Shown: positions 11,881 through 23,540, counted from the first letter of the stretch. The stretch: 64,000 bases of DNA from Meloidogyne chitwoodi (GCA_015183035.1 JACZZP010000018.1:682001-746000), one strand, 5' to 3'. The notes: a model not told the origin generated them from the letters alone. Numbers and translations: made by a program.

Positions 11881-13419
11881 ATGAACAACAACAAAAATAA
11901 TAATAATAATTCATCTAATTTTAAATTTACTTCAAATGGTAATGAAAGTAATAAAAATAATGCAAGTGATAATAATGGACCTGAAAAAATAATTGCTGAT
12001 TGTTTTTATAGTGTGTTAGGTGTAAAAAAAGATGCGGATGAGGCAGAGATTAAAAAGGCGTATGTTTATTAAAAAATTAAAAATCAGAATTTTAATTTAA
12101 AAAAATTAAAATAGCTTAACTTTAGATATCGACGGCTTGCGCTTAAATGGCATCCAGATAAAAATCCAGAAAAGAAAGAACGTGCAGAACGTAATTTTAA
12201 AAGAATTGCTCAAGCATATGAAGTACTTTCTGATGGTAAAAATATTTTTAGAAAATTATAGACAGAAATTCTGATTTAAAAATTAAAAATTCTGATTTAA
12301 AAAAATAAAATTCTGATTAGAAAAATAAAAATTCTGATTTAAGAAATAAAAATTCTGATTTAAAAAAATAAAAATTCTGATTTAAATTAGATAAAAATCA
12401 GAATTTAATTATTATATAGGAAAACGTCGATCAGAATATGATAAACACGGAATAAATAAGGGAACAACTAATAATAATTATTTTTATCACAATTCAAATC
12501 AAAGAAGACGAACTACACCAGAATTTTCTGCACATCATCATTTCTTTCCCAGTGGAGGTTTTCGCTCTCCTTTTGATGTTTTTCGTGAATTTTTTGGAGA
12601 TCCTTTTGGTGATCCTTTTAATTCACCTATTTTTGCTTTTGGAAGGGAAACTACAGCTGGAATGAGACGTAAAATTATTTTTAAATATTTTTAACTAAAA
12701 TTATTTTTAGATAGACGAAGACATACTACAAATTTATTTGGTCCATTTACAACGGATAAAAATGAAAATAATTGGTAAATTAATAAATATAATAATTTTA
12801 TTATTGTTTTTTCTTTTTAACTTTTACAGTGAATTTTCTACAGTAATTCGATTCAGTACAAGTACAAAAGAGCCTGGAAAAAAATTAAAAAAGACAATTA
12901 CACAAACACGTGTTGTTAATGGTAAATTAAATAATGTTTGGATAAGTAGGAAATTTATTAGATATAATTTTATTATGTAATTATAACCTTAGAAGAGTCA
13001 AAAAGAGATAGAATGACCTCCTATAGGGGTTAATAAATATCTTTTTAAATATTTAATTTCAATTTTTTTAAATATTTATATTCAATTTAAGGAAAGCGAA
13101 TTATAACAAAAAGGTGGGAAACATAAAATAATTAATTAATAAAAAAAAATTAATTTAAAGGACAGAAGATGATGGAGACGAAACAGTAGAAGTAACGGAG
13201 AATGGGGTGAGTAGATATAAATATTATAAAAGAAGTCCTTATATTCCTTAAAAATAAAGACTTTAAAATAAATTATGTTTTTATCGATATTAAAAATTAA
13301 ATAATATTTTTTTTATTTTCAAGGTTCTCAAATCAAGGTCAATTAATGGTAATATTTTTTAATTTTTTTTAATTTAAAAATATTTTTTTTTAGGATGTCC
13401 AGTAGAAATATCTGTTTAA
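11881..13419 (+). CDS. DNAJB6-type J-domain co-chaperone
   Basis: Nine exons (11881-12059, 12126-12235, 12420-12668, 12711-12774, 12830-12921, 13092-13113, 13161-13206, 13324-13348, 13394-13419) give 270 residues. The J domain (about 39-108) reads [20 protein letters not shown], then [18 protein letters not shown] with the catalytic HPD at 69-71, and [22 protein letters not shown]-rich region follows ([16 protein letters not shown]). The C-terminus has the class-specific [19 protein letters not shown] and the end [16 protein letters not shown], matching the DNAJB6/DNAJB2 arrangement. It stimulates Hsp70 ATPase and suppresses aggregation of polyglutamine-like proteins. An Asn/Ser-rich leader of about 38 residues before the J domain is unusual; a later start is possible but no in-frame ATG lies nearer the domain. 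Confidence 0.9.
12236..12419 (+). repeat. Short tandem repeats in a J-protein intron
   Basis: Intron 2 of the J-protein gene contains about five imperfect copies of a unit around AATTCTGATTTAAAAAATAA (20-27 bp each). The same words (AAATTCTGAT, ATCAGAAT and inverted forms) also occur at 11490-11530 and in intron 1 (12080-12095), so the intron could fold back on itself. Confidence 0.65.
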
Positions 13420-13995
13420 AAAGAAAATCTAAAAATAATTGCCATCCCCCTTATTTCCAATTATTTTTTTTAATTTTATTCTAATAAAATTGTTTTTTCT
13501 CCTCAATTTAATTATATGCCTGAATTATATCTGCTCATTAATTTCTTTTTTTATTTTTATTTTCAAGTTCTTTCATATATAATAATGTAAATTCCATTTT
13601 TATTGTTTTATAAATGCCGTTCTGGACATTTTATTCAATTTTTTGAATATTAAAAAATGTTTTTTTAATTGTTTGAATAAATTTAATAAAATATTTTTAT
13701 TAATAATTTAAAGTGGAAATTAAAAAATGCAAAAAATTCAATTGGGAAATAAAAACATTTCTCCTCCTTTTTAACGCTTTTATCATTTAATAAAAATTAA
13801 AGGCTTTATTTAACTCTATCATTTAAATTTTTGTAAAGAAACACGTTCCTAAATATATTAAAAAAAGAAAAAATCTTATAAAAAATTTAAAGAACTCATA
13901 TAATGAATAAAAATAAAACTTAGAAATTAATGGAGTTTAATAAAAATGTTTTTTTATCATCCAAATAATTTTATTTATATACACTACGGGTCCAC
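13420..13995. other. Intergenic region after the J-protein gene
   Basis: AT-rich sequence with candidate polyadenylation hexamers shortly after the stop (AATAAAA near 13483). I see no gene. It ends at the inverted-repeat element. Confidence 0.4.
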
Positions 13996-14176
13996 CCCTG
14001 AAAGACAATTCCCTGAATATCAACTCAGCCAAGTGGTCCAATTGCCAATTCGGTCAAACCTCTTAAACTAGTTGGTCCCGTGCAAACTTGGACCTACAAG
14101 GAGTGTTTTATTACTTGACCGAATTGGCAATTGGACCACTTGGCTGAGTTGATATTCAGGGAATTGTCTTTCAGGG
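13996..14176. repeat. Perfect 62-bp inverted repeat (fold-back element)
   Basis: The left arm 13996-14057 begins CCCTGAAAGACAATTCC and ends CCAATTCGGTCAA. The right arm 14115-14176 is its exact reverse complement, checked base by base. The 57-bp spacer (14058-14114) is GC-richer than the surroundings. Beyond the arms the symmetry continues imperfectly (GGGTCCACCCCTG on the left, the complement of GGGATCAACCCTG on the right). The right flank reads CCATACACAACA, the complement of a TGTTGTGTATGG that resembles the LTR start at 305. Likely a fold-back or MITE-like element. Confidence 0.85.
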
Positions 14177-14249
14177 TTGATCCCATACACAACAATATCT
14201 AAATATATTTATTTATTTACAACAGATTATAACGTGGGAATATACAACA

Positions 14250-14272
14250 ATTAGAGAGAGAGAGAGAGAGAT
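14250..14272. repeat. (AG)n microsatellite
   Basis: An uninterrupted AG dinucleotide run between the inverted-repeat element and the minus-strand MSP-domain gene. Confidence 0.8.
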
Positions 14273-14404
14273 TTATTTAGAGATTAATTATTAGCCTACA
14301 AATATATATTTATTTATTTATTTACATTCTACTCATCTACTTTTCCTTTTATATATTTTCATTGTCTCTTCTCGTTTTGGAATTACTTTCTTTCTTTCCT
14401 CTCT

Positions 14405-14850
14405 TTACACAGCAGCCAAAGGAAGGTCGAACTTATGTGCCGGCTCAGATCCATCAAGGAATGATGTTCGTGGATCATTGATGTCCATCTCAACAGGTGC
14501 AAGCAAGATTTCCATTCGATCATCAGATTTTGGAGGTCCAATCTATTTTAAAATAATTAAAATAAAAATAAGAAAAGAAAAAGAAGAATATATTTACCAG
14601 ACGAAGCACTTCCACTTGTGTGCTAGTTCCAGATTCAACAAACCCATAGACAGGGTTGACTCGATAGAACTCATTGTTCGTAGACTTGCACTTGAAGCTA
14701 TAGCGAATCTGAAAAATAAAATAAAAAAATAAAAATATTTTCTTTAAAAATAACCTCATTACTAGCATTCGTCAATTGAATATTGACACTCCCTCCAGTT
14801 GCCGGAATACTGACAGTTTTAGGCTCCAAGGTAACAGGGAAAGCTGCCAT
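14405..14850 (-). CDS. Small MSP-domain protein (sperm-specific class)
   Basis: Three exons on the minus strand (14850-14755, 14708-14598, 14542-14405) give 114 residues. The single immunoglobulin-like MSP domain reads VTLEPKTVSIPATGGSVNIQ, then LTNASNEIRYSFKCKSTNNE, FYRVNPVYGFVESGTSTQVEV, and ends HKFDLPLAAV. This shape (about 110 residues, no canonical MSP C-terminal WFQGDGM motif) matches the nematode SSP/MSP-domain family, not the cytoskeletal MSPs that drive amoeboid sperm. An upstream in-frame ATG (14889) would add 13 residues; I prefer 14850 because family members begin a few residues before the first strand. It is transcribed towards the inverted repeat and away from VMP1, with about 450 bp shared upstream DNA. 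Confidence 0.88.
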
Positions 14851-15306
14851 TATTTGAAGAGCAAAGAAGTTGTGAAGAAAAGGCGACAATCGACGTTTGT
14901 AGTTTTATTTGAATTGAAGAAGAATTTCATTTTAATATTTTAAAGGGTTTTTATAGTTAATTTTAATTAATTAATATTAAAATTCGAATTAAATACTATG
15001 TATTTTTAAAGGTGAACTGTCCTTTTACAACGAGCACCTAAAAGTGGCACTGAAAGGTATCAACCTTAAAATCTTTTACGTTTTAAATAATTTGGCGTTT
15101 GGTAAATCATTTTATTCGTGGACTTAAATATTTATCTAAATTATAAGTCTAGGTCGTTTTCTTATCATTTGTTTACTTGTTATTCGTAATATTAACCTAT
15201 TTTATTGCTTTAAATATTTACTTATTTACACAAAAAACTCAATTTTTGCTCTATACAATTATTATTTTCAATAAAACGAACTATAATTTTATTTAAATTT
15301 TTAGAA
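14851..15306. promoter_or_regulatory. Divergent intergenic region, MSP-domain gene / VMP1
   Basis: These 456 bp separate divergently transcribed genes and so must hold both promoters. I see A/T-rich sequence with no clear TATA box. A TTTAAATTTTTAG acceptor at about 15292-15304, immediately before the VMP1 ATG, is a candidate trans-splice site. Confidence 0.35.
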
Positions 15307-17431
15307 ATGGCCCGTAAAAATGCTAAGAAGAAATTAAAACGGGAAAATACAGTGAATGTGGGAAATAAAAAGGCAGAAATATTTAAAACTGATAATGACC
15401 TGAAATCGATTGGAGGTGAAAAAGGGACGACAAGAGAAGAAAAAAATAATTTGTTCAGTGTACCTTCAACGTTTGTTTATTTTTGTAATACTTGGGGATT
15501 ATGACATTTGAGTAACGAATTATAAGGCCTAAATATTTTATATGATAGGGGTTGTATTATTTTATTATTCTTGTGGGAGATCAGTTTTTTAAATATTAAA
15601 TTTTTTAATTTTTAGGGCCATGAAAACTACAGAAAAAGACAAAAGAAAAGGTCAAAGTTCAAATAATCACCAAGCTAATGGTACATGTATTTTAAATGGT
15701 GGTTTACATACTTCACCAAGTATGGCCAATCTTATCGAAAGACAAAAAATTGTAATCTGGAAACGACCTTTTCGAACTTTGCAATATTTCATATTAGAGC
15801 TTTTTTCAATTGCATTGTCCTTTCTTACAAGGTTTTCTTTGTTTAATATTTAATGAACTTTTAATCTTTATCTTTTTTTTTTTAATTTTCTTTGAATTTA
15901 AAAAATTAGTTTTTAATTTTTAGTCTTCTCTGCGTTAAACGACTTGTTCCCGCTATTTTATTGCCTTCATTAATTGCTTCTTTGTATTTGATACCAGGCT
16001 ATCATAGCCAATTTGTACATTTATTTGAAAAGAAGCTTCTTTGGTGTTTATATTGGCTTGGTTTGGGTGTTCTTTCTTCTGTTGGATTAGGAACTGGTCT
16101 ACACACATTCCTCCTTTATTTGGTTTTATAATTAAAATAAAATAATTTTTAAAAATAAATTTAGGGTCCTCATATCGCTCGGGTTACTTTGGCTGCTTTT
16201 GAGTGCAATTCTCTTGACTTTCCAGAACCACCCTATCCGGAAGAGTTTGATTATTTTTTAATTTAACAATTTAATTATCTTTTAGTGTTACTTGTCCAAC
16301 ATCGAAAGAATATTTAGTCTCATCAATTTCGCTTTGGGCCATTATAAGCAAAGTTATTTTTTTAATTAATTAATAGACCATCTTTTGATAATTTTTAAAA
16401 TATAATTCTTTAAAAGGTTCGTCTCGAATCATTAATGTGGGGAGCGGGTACAGCATTAGGCGAATTACCTCCTTATTTTATGGCTAGAGCAGCACGTATT
16501 TCGGGTGAAAAACCAACAGATGATGAAGATTATAAAGAATTTCTTTCTATTGTAGAAGAGGGAGCTTCTAATAAAAAAATGGTTTTTTTATTTTATAAAT
16601 AAATTTTATTTATTGTTAGTCATTAATGAACAAAACAAAACTTTGGATGGAGCGTGTAGTCACAAAAGTTGGATTTCCTGGCATTTTATTATTTGCATCT
16701 ATTCCAAATCCTTTCTTTGATTTGGCTGGAATTACTTGTGGACATTTTTTAATTCCTTTTTGGACATTTTTTGGTGCAACACTTGTTGGAAAAGCTTTGA
16801 TAAAAATGCATGTACAGGTTTGTAGTATTTATTTACATATAATAAATTGTAAAAATTAGATTTCAGTCATTAAATTTTGAAAGATTTCATAATAAGTTAG
16901 GAAATTTAGTGTGTTTGTATCCTTCCCAGATGACATTTTTAATAAAAATTATATTCTCCTTTTGATTTATTCTTTTTAAATTTAGATGCTTTTTGTTGTT
17001 TTAACATTCTCAGAACATCATGTTGAACATTTAATTAGTCAACTGAAAAATATTCCACATATTGGAGAATTTATTCACTCTCCACTTAGAGAATTTCTTT
17101 TGGCACAAAAATTAAGATTACACAGGAATCCTGGTGATCCAATTCCTGTCCAAGCTTCTAGTTTATTACAACAAGGTTTTTATTTCTTTTTTTTTAAATT
17201 TATTTATTATTTTTTAATATTTTTTAGTCATGTCATTTGTTGTCTCTGCAATGGTTTGCAATTTTTTTAACTTGAAATTCTTTTAAATTTATAAAAAAAA
17301 TTTAGATTCTTTGGTTTGTCCTTTCTTTGGTTAATTCATTAGCACAACGTTACCATAAACGACTTTTTGAAGCTGACAAAAAATCAGAACACAAACAAGA
17401 GCGTAATAATAATAATAAAAAGTTTTATTAA
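15307..17431 (+). CDS. epg-3: VMP1/EPG-3, ER autophagy scramblase
   Basis: Ten exons (15307-15470, 15616-15831, 15924-16122, 16165-16244, 16286-16352, 16417-16581, 16620-16817, 16986-17175, 17228-17253, 17306-17431) give 476 residues. Diagnostic VMP1 stretches are [72 protein letters not shown] and [20 protein letters not shown]. These form the DedA/VTT core with several membrane segments. VMP1 is an ER phospholipid scramblase needed for autophagosome formation, ER contact sites and lipoprotein export; in C. elegans it is epg-3. The basic N-terminal exon ([13 protein letters not shown]) is less certain: a start at the ATG 15619 in exon 2 would also give a complete core. The C-terminus ends in an Asn/Lys tail rather than the vertebrate one. 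Confidence 0.93.
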
Positions 17432-18059
17432 AATTGAAGAAAATACATTCAAAAAAGGAAAGAAAAAATGTTTGTGATTTAATATTTGAATTTTTTAAAT
17501 TTATTTTTTTTTTAATTGCTCCAAACAAAATACTTTCACATAGAATTTTTGAAACTTTTTTTTCTGTATAAAAAATGAATTGAATAAATTTCATTTTATA
17601 CATAATCATCCCTGGTCCGACACAAATTTTTTTAGTTAAAATTTTAATAGAAAGATGAAAATTTTTTTCAATTTTAAAGTTACTTCACTTATTCACTTAT
17701 GTATATGTGTAAGTTTTACTCTTATAGTATTTTTGTGATTTGTAATATTTATAATATAATCGACTTTAATGATAAATAAATAGTTGTGAAAAATATATAT
17801 TTTTAAAATTAAATATTTGCAATAACAATTTTTTGAGTCGTTTTAATATTATTTATTGGTTTTTAAACTTATTTTCTATATGAAATCTTAGAATTACTAA
17901 ACAAAGAGAAATTGTTTTTCTCAATTACATCCGAACATGCCAATTTTACAAAATTAAAAAGCATAAAATATTAATAAAAAATGACTAAAAACTTTGAGGG
18001 GTTTGCACTTACGCGAACCCCAATCCCAAAAATTAATTCTCGAGAACTTAGCACCAAGT
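17432..18059. other. Intergenic region after VMP1
   Basis: AT-rich, with AATAAA-like signals after the stop. No gene is supported. From about 17995 the base composition becomes more balanced, leading into LTR-like sequence. Confidence 0.4.
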
Positions 18060-18489
18060 TCATAACCAGTCAGTCTAACAGGGTCAACGCTGTCGCTCGA
18101 CTTTCATTATCTCGGACACAACACAATTTAAGGAAATATATAAAAATTATTTTAATATAAAATTAAAAATGTTAGATAGGAAGCATTTCAATAAGAAAAA
18201 TGTTATTTTTATGCGTTCTCTAACAATACTTTTCTCTCTAAAATACATTTTATTATTGTTTGTCTTTTTCTTTTCCATAAATTAACAGAATTAGAGCTAA
18301 AAATGTCAGAACGACAAAATGTCACTAAACAAAAAGCCAAAAAATAAGAAAATAAAGAATTTTTAAAAATTAAAATTCAGAAACTTTACGGGGGCTAAAA
18401 AACCCCCTCCCCAAAAATTAGAGATTTTTAGTAAACGAGCAACAAACAAAGGTTTATCACACTACTAGACCGTTACTCATACACAACAA
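18060..18489. mobile_element. Degenerate LTR remnants in opposite orientations
   Basis: On the plus strand 18060-18122 shares ATAACCAGTC, CTCGACTTTCA and TATCTCGGACAC with the 3' half of the LTR at 305-571. The complement of 18437-18489 begins TGTTGTGTATGAGT and contains AACGGTCTAGTA, both matching the 5' half of that LTR. The sequence between is AT-rich without an ORF. This looks like a decayed or rearranged insertion of a related element; a full LTR is not present in either direction. Confidence 0.5.
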
Positions 18490-19866
18490 TTTATACTTAA
18501 CAAATTAAAAACGTTAAAAATATTTATTTATTAGATTTTCAATAAGGAGCAGTAATTAGCTATTGGAAAATATATTTAGTAAAACACACTATTTTTTGTT
18601 TTCTTCTCTAACTCTTTTCTTCTTTTCTATAATTATCTCTAACCTTTCTTTCAAAAAATAAAAATAGTAAAATAACAAAATATCAACAAAACCAAATTGG
18701 ACAAAATGTGAATTAGACATTTTGTCACTGTGGGAAAAGCATAATTAAAGAGCGAAGACTTTTTTAAATTTAATAGACTCAAAATAATAAATATTTGAAA
18801 TTTCTCGAAGTAAAGAGGAATATTCTGGAAAAAATAAATGATAAATTACTTAAATATTTTAATAAACCAATGTTGACCAAAAATAGTTTTTTTTTTAATT
18901 TTTTCTTTTTATTTTTGTATTTTGAGTGATTTATATATAAATAAATGTACTTTATTAACTAAAATGCGTCATTTAAATACTTCAAAAATTAATAAAAAAA
19001 TAAAAAAATCCTCTTCATTTTTCTTTTACTTTTTTTTTTAAATAAAAAATGAGGAAGGGTCACGAGTGCTGCAATTCTTGGCATTAATTTGTTTTTTCTT
19101 TTATTTTTCTTGAGGGGTTTTACCGTAAAAAAAGAAGATTTGGAGTGGATTATTATGCCATTTTATATCAAATAAAATAATTTATTATTTTATTTTAAAA
19201 ATATTTTCTCGTCATTTTGTGGTTCCATTATTGTTTTATTTTAATCTCTTCTTACTTTTTAAATTTATTTGAACATTTTTTTAAATTAAATTAAATATTT
19301 ATATTTAAAATAATATTTTATTTTGAAAAAAAAGAAAATATATTTTGATGTCAAAAAAAATTTTTTATTTTTTGATTAAAGAATTATTTATTTATTTTTA
19401 CATATATTTATGTAACATTTTTTGTTTATCTAAAAAGTACGATTAATTAGTTTAAATATATTTAAATTGAAAAAGAAAAATAAAACTCCCAATTCTTATC
19501 AAAAACATTTTTTATAAATAAAAAAAATATTAAAAAAACATTTTATTAATCTTTAAATATTCTTTTTTGATCTAAAAAATATTTTTAACATAAAAAAGAT
19601 AATCTTTGTTTATAAAACATTAAAAATTTCAAAAAAAGTCAAAATAATCAATTTAAATTTGTTTTTGAAAGTTTTAAATAAATAAATACAAAATGCCAAA
19701 TTTTAAATTTTTGGCATTTTTTAAATAAATTTTATTTAACAATGTTAAAAATTAAAATAATTTCTAAAAATAAATATTTTTGTATTCAATTTTTTTTTTG
19801 TTTTTTTTTCTTTTAGAAAATATTAATAAAATTAATTTAAAAAAAACTAAAACATTCTACTAAAAA
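18490..19866. other. Intergenic region upstream of glutamate decarboxylase
   Basis: About 1.4 kb of A/T-rich DNA, increasingly composed of homopolymer runs and (AAAT)-like words. A variant of the GGACAAAATGTC palindrome occurs near 18699, with the half site GACATTTTGTCAC next to it at 18715-18727. No open frame of substance is present. The neuronal promoter of the downstream gene is presumably here, but I recognise no specific element. Confidence 0.35.
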
Positions 19867-22800
19867 ATGGAAGATTTTACTACAAATATTAAAGAAAATT
19901 TAAAAATTAATAACCAAAAATTACTACAAAATGGACCTTTTAAGACTGAAAAAATGGAAAAAAATTTATTTGCTATTGGTTAGTTTTTTTTTTAAATAAT
20001 TTAAATTTAAAAATAAAAAAGATTTACTTCCATATAATACTCGTGGTTGGAATGAAACTTGTCTATTTTTAAAAGAAATTGTTGAAATTCTTCTTGAATA
20101 TATTCGTCAAGAAAATGATCGTTCTACTAAAGGTTAGAGAATTTGAAAAAACTTTTTTTATTTTTTGAAACTTTGGAATATTTAAAGTTTTAAAGAATTT
20201 TAGAATTAAAATGAAGGATTTATTTAATTTAATTAATTTTATTTTTCTTTTTAAGTTCTTGAATTTCATCAACCTGAAGAAATGGCTGGACTTATTGATT
20301 TACACATTCCTGAACAACCTATGCCTTTAGATGAATTAATTAAAGTATTTTTTTTTAATTTATTTAAATTTATTTTTTAAAGTCTTGTAATGAAGTTTTA
20401 CGTTTGGGTGTACGTACAGGACATCCACATTTTTTTAATCAATTATCACAAGGATTGGATTTGGTAGCAATGGCTGGGGAATGGTTAACTGCTACTTGTA
20501 ATACAAATATGTTTACTTATGAAATATGTTAATTAATTAATTTTATTTTTTTAAATTTTATTTTTTAGCACCAGTGTTTATTCTAATGGAAAAAGAAGTA
20601 AAAAAAAATAATTTTTTAATTAAAAAATTTGGACTTGAGGATCTTAATTTAAATATTTTTTATTACTTAAAGTCTGAGGGACTAGGATAAATTTAAATTT
20701 TTTTTTGTTGTATCAGTCCACAATATTAGGCAATGAATTAACCAATTAAATTAATTTATCAATTTAATGACTTTTTAAATTAATATTTTTTTAAAAAAAG
20801 GTAACTAAAAAAATGATTCAATTAATTGGTTGGCCAACTGGGGATGCAATATTTTCACCAGGTTAATTAAATAATTAATATATTTTTTCAATTTTTTTTA
20901 AAATTTTTTTGGTGGTGCAATTGCTAATTTGTATGCAGTTAATGCTGCTAGGTAATTAAATATTTAAAATTTTTTTGAATTTTATTAAAGTAAATATTCT
21001 TTAAATATTTAAAAATCTCTAAAATAATAATTTTTAGACATAAAGTATTTCCTCGTGCAAAACATTTGGGAATGGGGTCAATTCCCTCACTTTGTTGTTT
21101 TACTTCACAAGAGGTTTTTTCTTTAAAAAATATTTAAATAAAAATATTTAGAGTCATTATTCAATAAAAAGTGCAGCTGCAGTTTTGGGTATTGGAGCAG
21201 ATAATTGGTTAAAAATATATTTATTTTTTTATTTGTTTTAAATAATTTAGTTTTAATATTCAAACGGATGCCCAAGGCAGAATGCTTCCTAGAGCATTAG
21301 AAGAACAAATAATTAAAAGTAAAGAAGAGGTAAATAAAAAAATAATAATATTTTTGAGGGAGAATGATAAAAAAATATTTTTATTTAATAAAATAATATT
21401 TATTATTATTTAATTATTTTCTAAGGGTCTTTATCCATTTTTTGTCTGTGCAACGGCAGGTATTTTTAAAAATTAAAAATTTTTTTTTAAATATTTTTAA
21501 AGAGAATAGTTAATTTTTTATAGGAACAACAGTTTATGGTGCTTGGGATCCAATAGAAGATATTTCTGAAATTTGTAAAAAATATAATCTTTGGTTACAT
21601 GTTGATGTATTTTTTAAATTTAATTTTATTTTAATTAATTTTTTAAATTTAAAGGCAGCCTGGGGTGGTGGTATTTTATTAAGTCCAGAACATAAACATA
21701 AATTGGCAGGAATTGAAAATGCAAAATCTGTTACTTGGAATCCACATAAATTAATGGGCTCTTTACTTCAATGTTCTGCTTGTTTTGTTAGAGAAGAGGT
21801 TTTTTTAATTAATTAAATAAATTTATTATTTTAAAATTTGGTTATAATTAGAAGAAATATTTTGGGAAAATTTAAAAAAGAAATTAAAAAATAAAATTAA
21901 AAAAAAAAAAGAAAGAAATTTTCTCAAAAAATATAAGTGACATTTTTAATCATAAAAAATAAATATATAAATTTAAAATAATTAAGGGTTTGCTTTTTAA
22001 TGTAAATCAAATGTCAGCAGATTATCTTTTCCAACAAGATAAGCCTTATGATGTAAGTTATGATACTGGAGATAAAGCAATTCAATGTGGTCGACATAAT
22101 GATATTTTTAAAGTAAATAAATATTTTAAATAATTAATTTAATTTAATTTTTTTAATTTTTAAAGCTTTGGTTAATGTGGCGTTCAAAGGGAATGGTAAA
22201 TAAATAAATTTATAAAAAAGTTTAATTTAATTTAATTTATTATTAGGAAGGTTATCGTCGTCAAATTAATAGACTTATGGTAAATATAAAATAAAATTAA
22301 AATATTATTTTAATTTTATTTTTAAAGGATTTGGCTAAATATTTTACTGAAAGAATTAAAGCAACTGAAGGATTTGAAATGGTTGTAGATGAAGTTAGTT
22401 TGTTTTAAAAATTAAAACATTTTTTAATTTTGATTATATTTCAGCCAGAATTTCTGAATATTTGCTTCTGGTAATTTAATTAATTTTTTTTTAAATTAAT
22501 AAAAATAAATATATTTATTTTATCCACCCCTTTTTAAAAATAATATAAAAGGGAATACTTACAATTCAAAGATTGTGTGATATTTGGAATAAGTCAGAGA
22601 GATTGGGATAAAATATTTTTTAAAATTAAATATTTTATTTAAAAAAGGTATGTACCAAGAAGCATTCGAGGAGTTGATTTAAGAGAAAAAATGAATCGTT
22701 TAGAAAAAATTGCACCAAAAATAAAAGCAGAAATGATGAAAAGAGGAACTACAATGGTTTTTTTAAATTAATTTTTTAAATTAATTTTAATTTAAAAAAG

Positions 22801-22972
22801 ATTGGATATCAACCAGATGAACATAAAAAACGTCCCAACTTTTTTCGTATGGTTATTTCAAATTCCGGGGTTCAGGTAAATATTTAAAATAAATTTAATT
22901 TTTTTAATTTTTTAGAAAGTTGATTTGGACTTTATAATTGATGAAATTGTTAATTTGGGATATGATTTGTGA
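19867..22972 (+). CDS. unc-25: Glutamate decarboxylase (GABA synthesis)
   Basis: Twenty-one short exons (first 19867-19978, last 22916-22972) give 526 residues, close to the usual GAD length. Group II PLP-decarboxylase motifs run in order: [64 protein letters not shown], and [10 protein letters not shown] with the PLP lysine near residue 337. [20 protein letters not shown] and FFRMVISN follow near the C-terminus. It converts glutamate to GABA; the C. elegans homolog is unc-25 in GABAergic motor neurons. One boundary is abnormal: the intron 20862-20911 starts GT but ends TG, while the protein on both sides is perfectly conserved. Otherwise the gene looks intact. Cysteine sulfinate decarboxylase is a related alternative but the motifs fit GAD better. 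Confidence 0.93.
20862..20911 (+). other. GAD intron with non-AG acceptor (GT-TG)
   Basis: The exon ends ATTTTCACCAG and the conserved coding sequence resumes GTGGTGCAATTGC, reading [10 protein letters not shown]. The 50 bp between begin GTTAATTAAATAATT and end AATTTTTTTG. There is no AG dinucleotide anywhere in the intron. The only boundary that keeps the invariant GG pair and frame leaves TG at 20910-20911 where AG is expected, a single A-to-T difference. Confidence 0.75.
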
Positions 22973-23440
22973 AATTAAAAAAAAAAAAAGAGAAGAAAAA
23001 GAAAAAAGAATTAAAAAAAATAAACTAACAAAAAATAATATGTCTCTATATTAATTTTTAAAATTCATTAAAAAGAAAAATTATTGTCAAATTATGTGTA
23101 TAATCATTTTAAAAAAATTAGACTAATAAATTGAATTTAATTTTGTTAAAAAATTAATTTTTGATTTTACTTAAAGATTTATTTCAATTTGACATTTTTA
23201 AATAAATTGGTCTTTTGGACATTTTTAAATCCTTTAGAGTTTTAGTTATTTCGTAAAATTTATTCCAAGTTGACATATTGTTTATTTCACTAAAATATTA
23301 GAGAAAACAAAAAAGAAATAGTTTATTTCATAATAATAATTTCTCTGACTGTAATATTAAAAAAAATTACATGTTTTTATTTCTCGACTAAAATTTATTT
23401 ATTCATTTTACATATATTTTTAAATTTTGTTTTCCTACTT
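22973..23440. other. Intergenic region upstream of the SL RNA gene
   Basis: Purine-rich A/G run straight after the GAD stop, then A/T-rich DNA. The roughly 100 bp before 23441 should hold the SL RNA promoter (a proximal sequence element is expected about 50 bp upstream), but I cannot identify it with confidence. Confidence 0.35.
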
Positions 23441-23540
23441 GGTTTAAATACCCAAGTTTGAGGTACTTATACTTCCTGCTCTCCTTAGAGTGGCAGCTTG
23501 GGATAAATTTTGGAATTGCTTTGCTAGTATAGTGAAGCTT
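23441..23540 (+). ncRNA. Spliced-leader (SL1-type) RNA gene
   Basis: The leader exon 23441-23462 begins GGTTTAAATACCCAAG and ends TTTGAG, followed by the GT donor (23463). It differs from the C. elegans SL1 leader at one position (AAAT for AATT). Three SL RNA features follow in the correct order. Stem I pairs TACC with GGTA across the splice donor. Stem II is CTGC-CTC/GAG-GCAG around a CTTA loop (23477-23497). A single-stranded Sm site, AATTTTGG, lies at 23506-23513 inside ATAAATTTTGGAA. A 9-bp 3' stem closes it, GCTTTGCTA with TAGTGAAGC (23518-23526, 23530-23538). The total of about 100 nt equals known nematode SL RNAs. It would donate its leader to trans-spliced pre-mRNAs. The exact 3' end is inferred. 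Confidence 0.92.

Noticed and set aside
20069..20272. Minus-strand Lys/Phe-rich open frame within the GAD gene
   Set aside because: Lies antisense to GAD exons 2-3 and their intron and reflects base composition.
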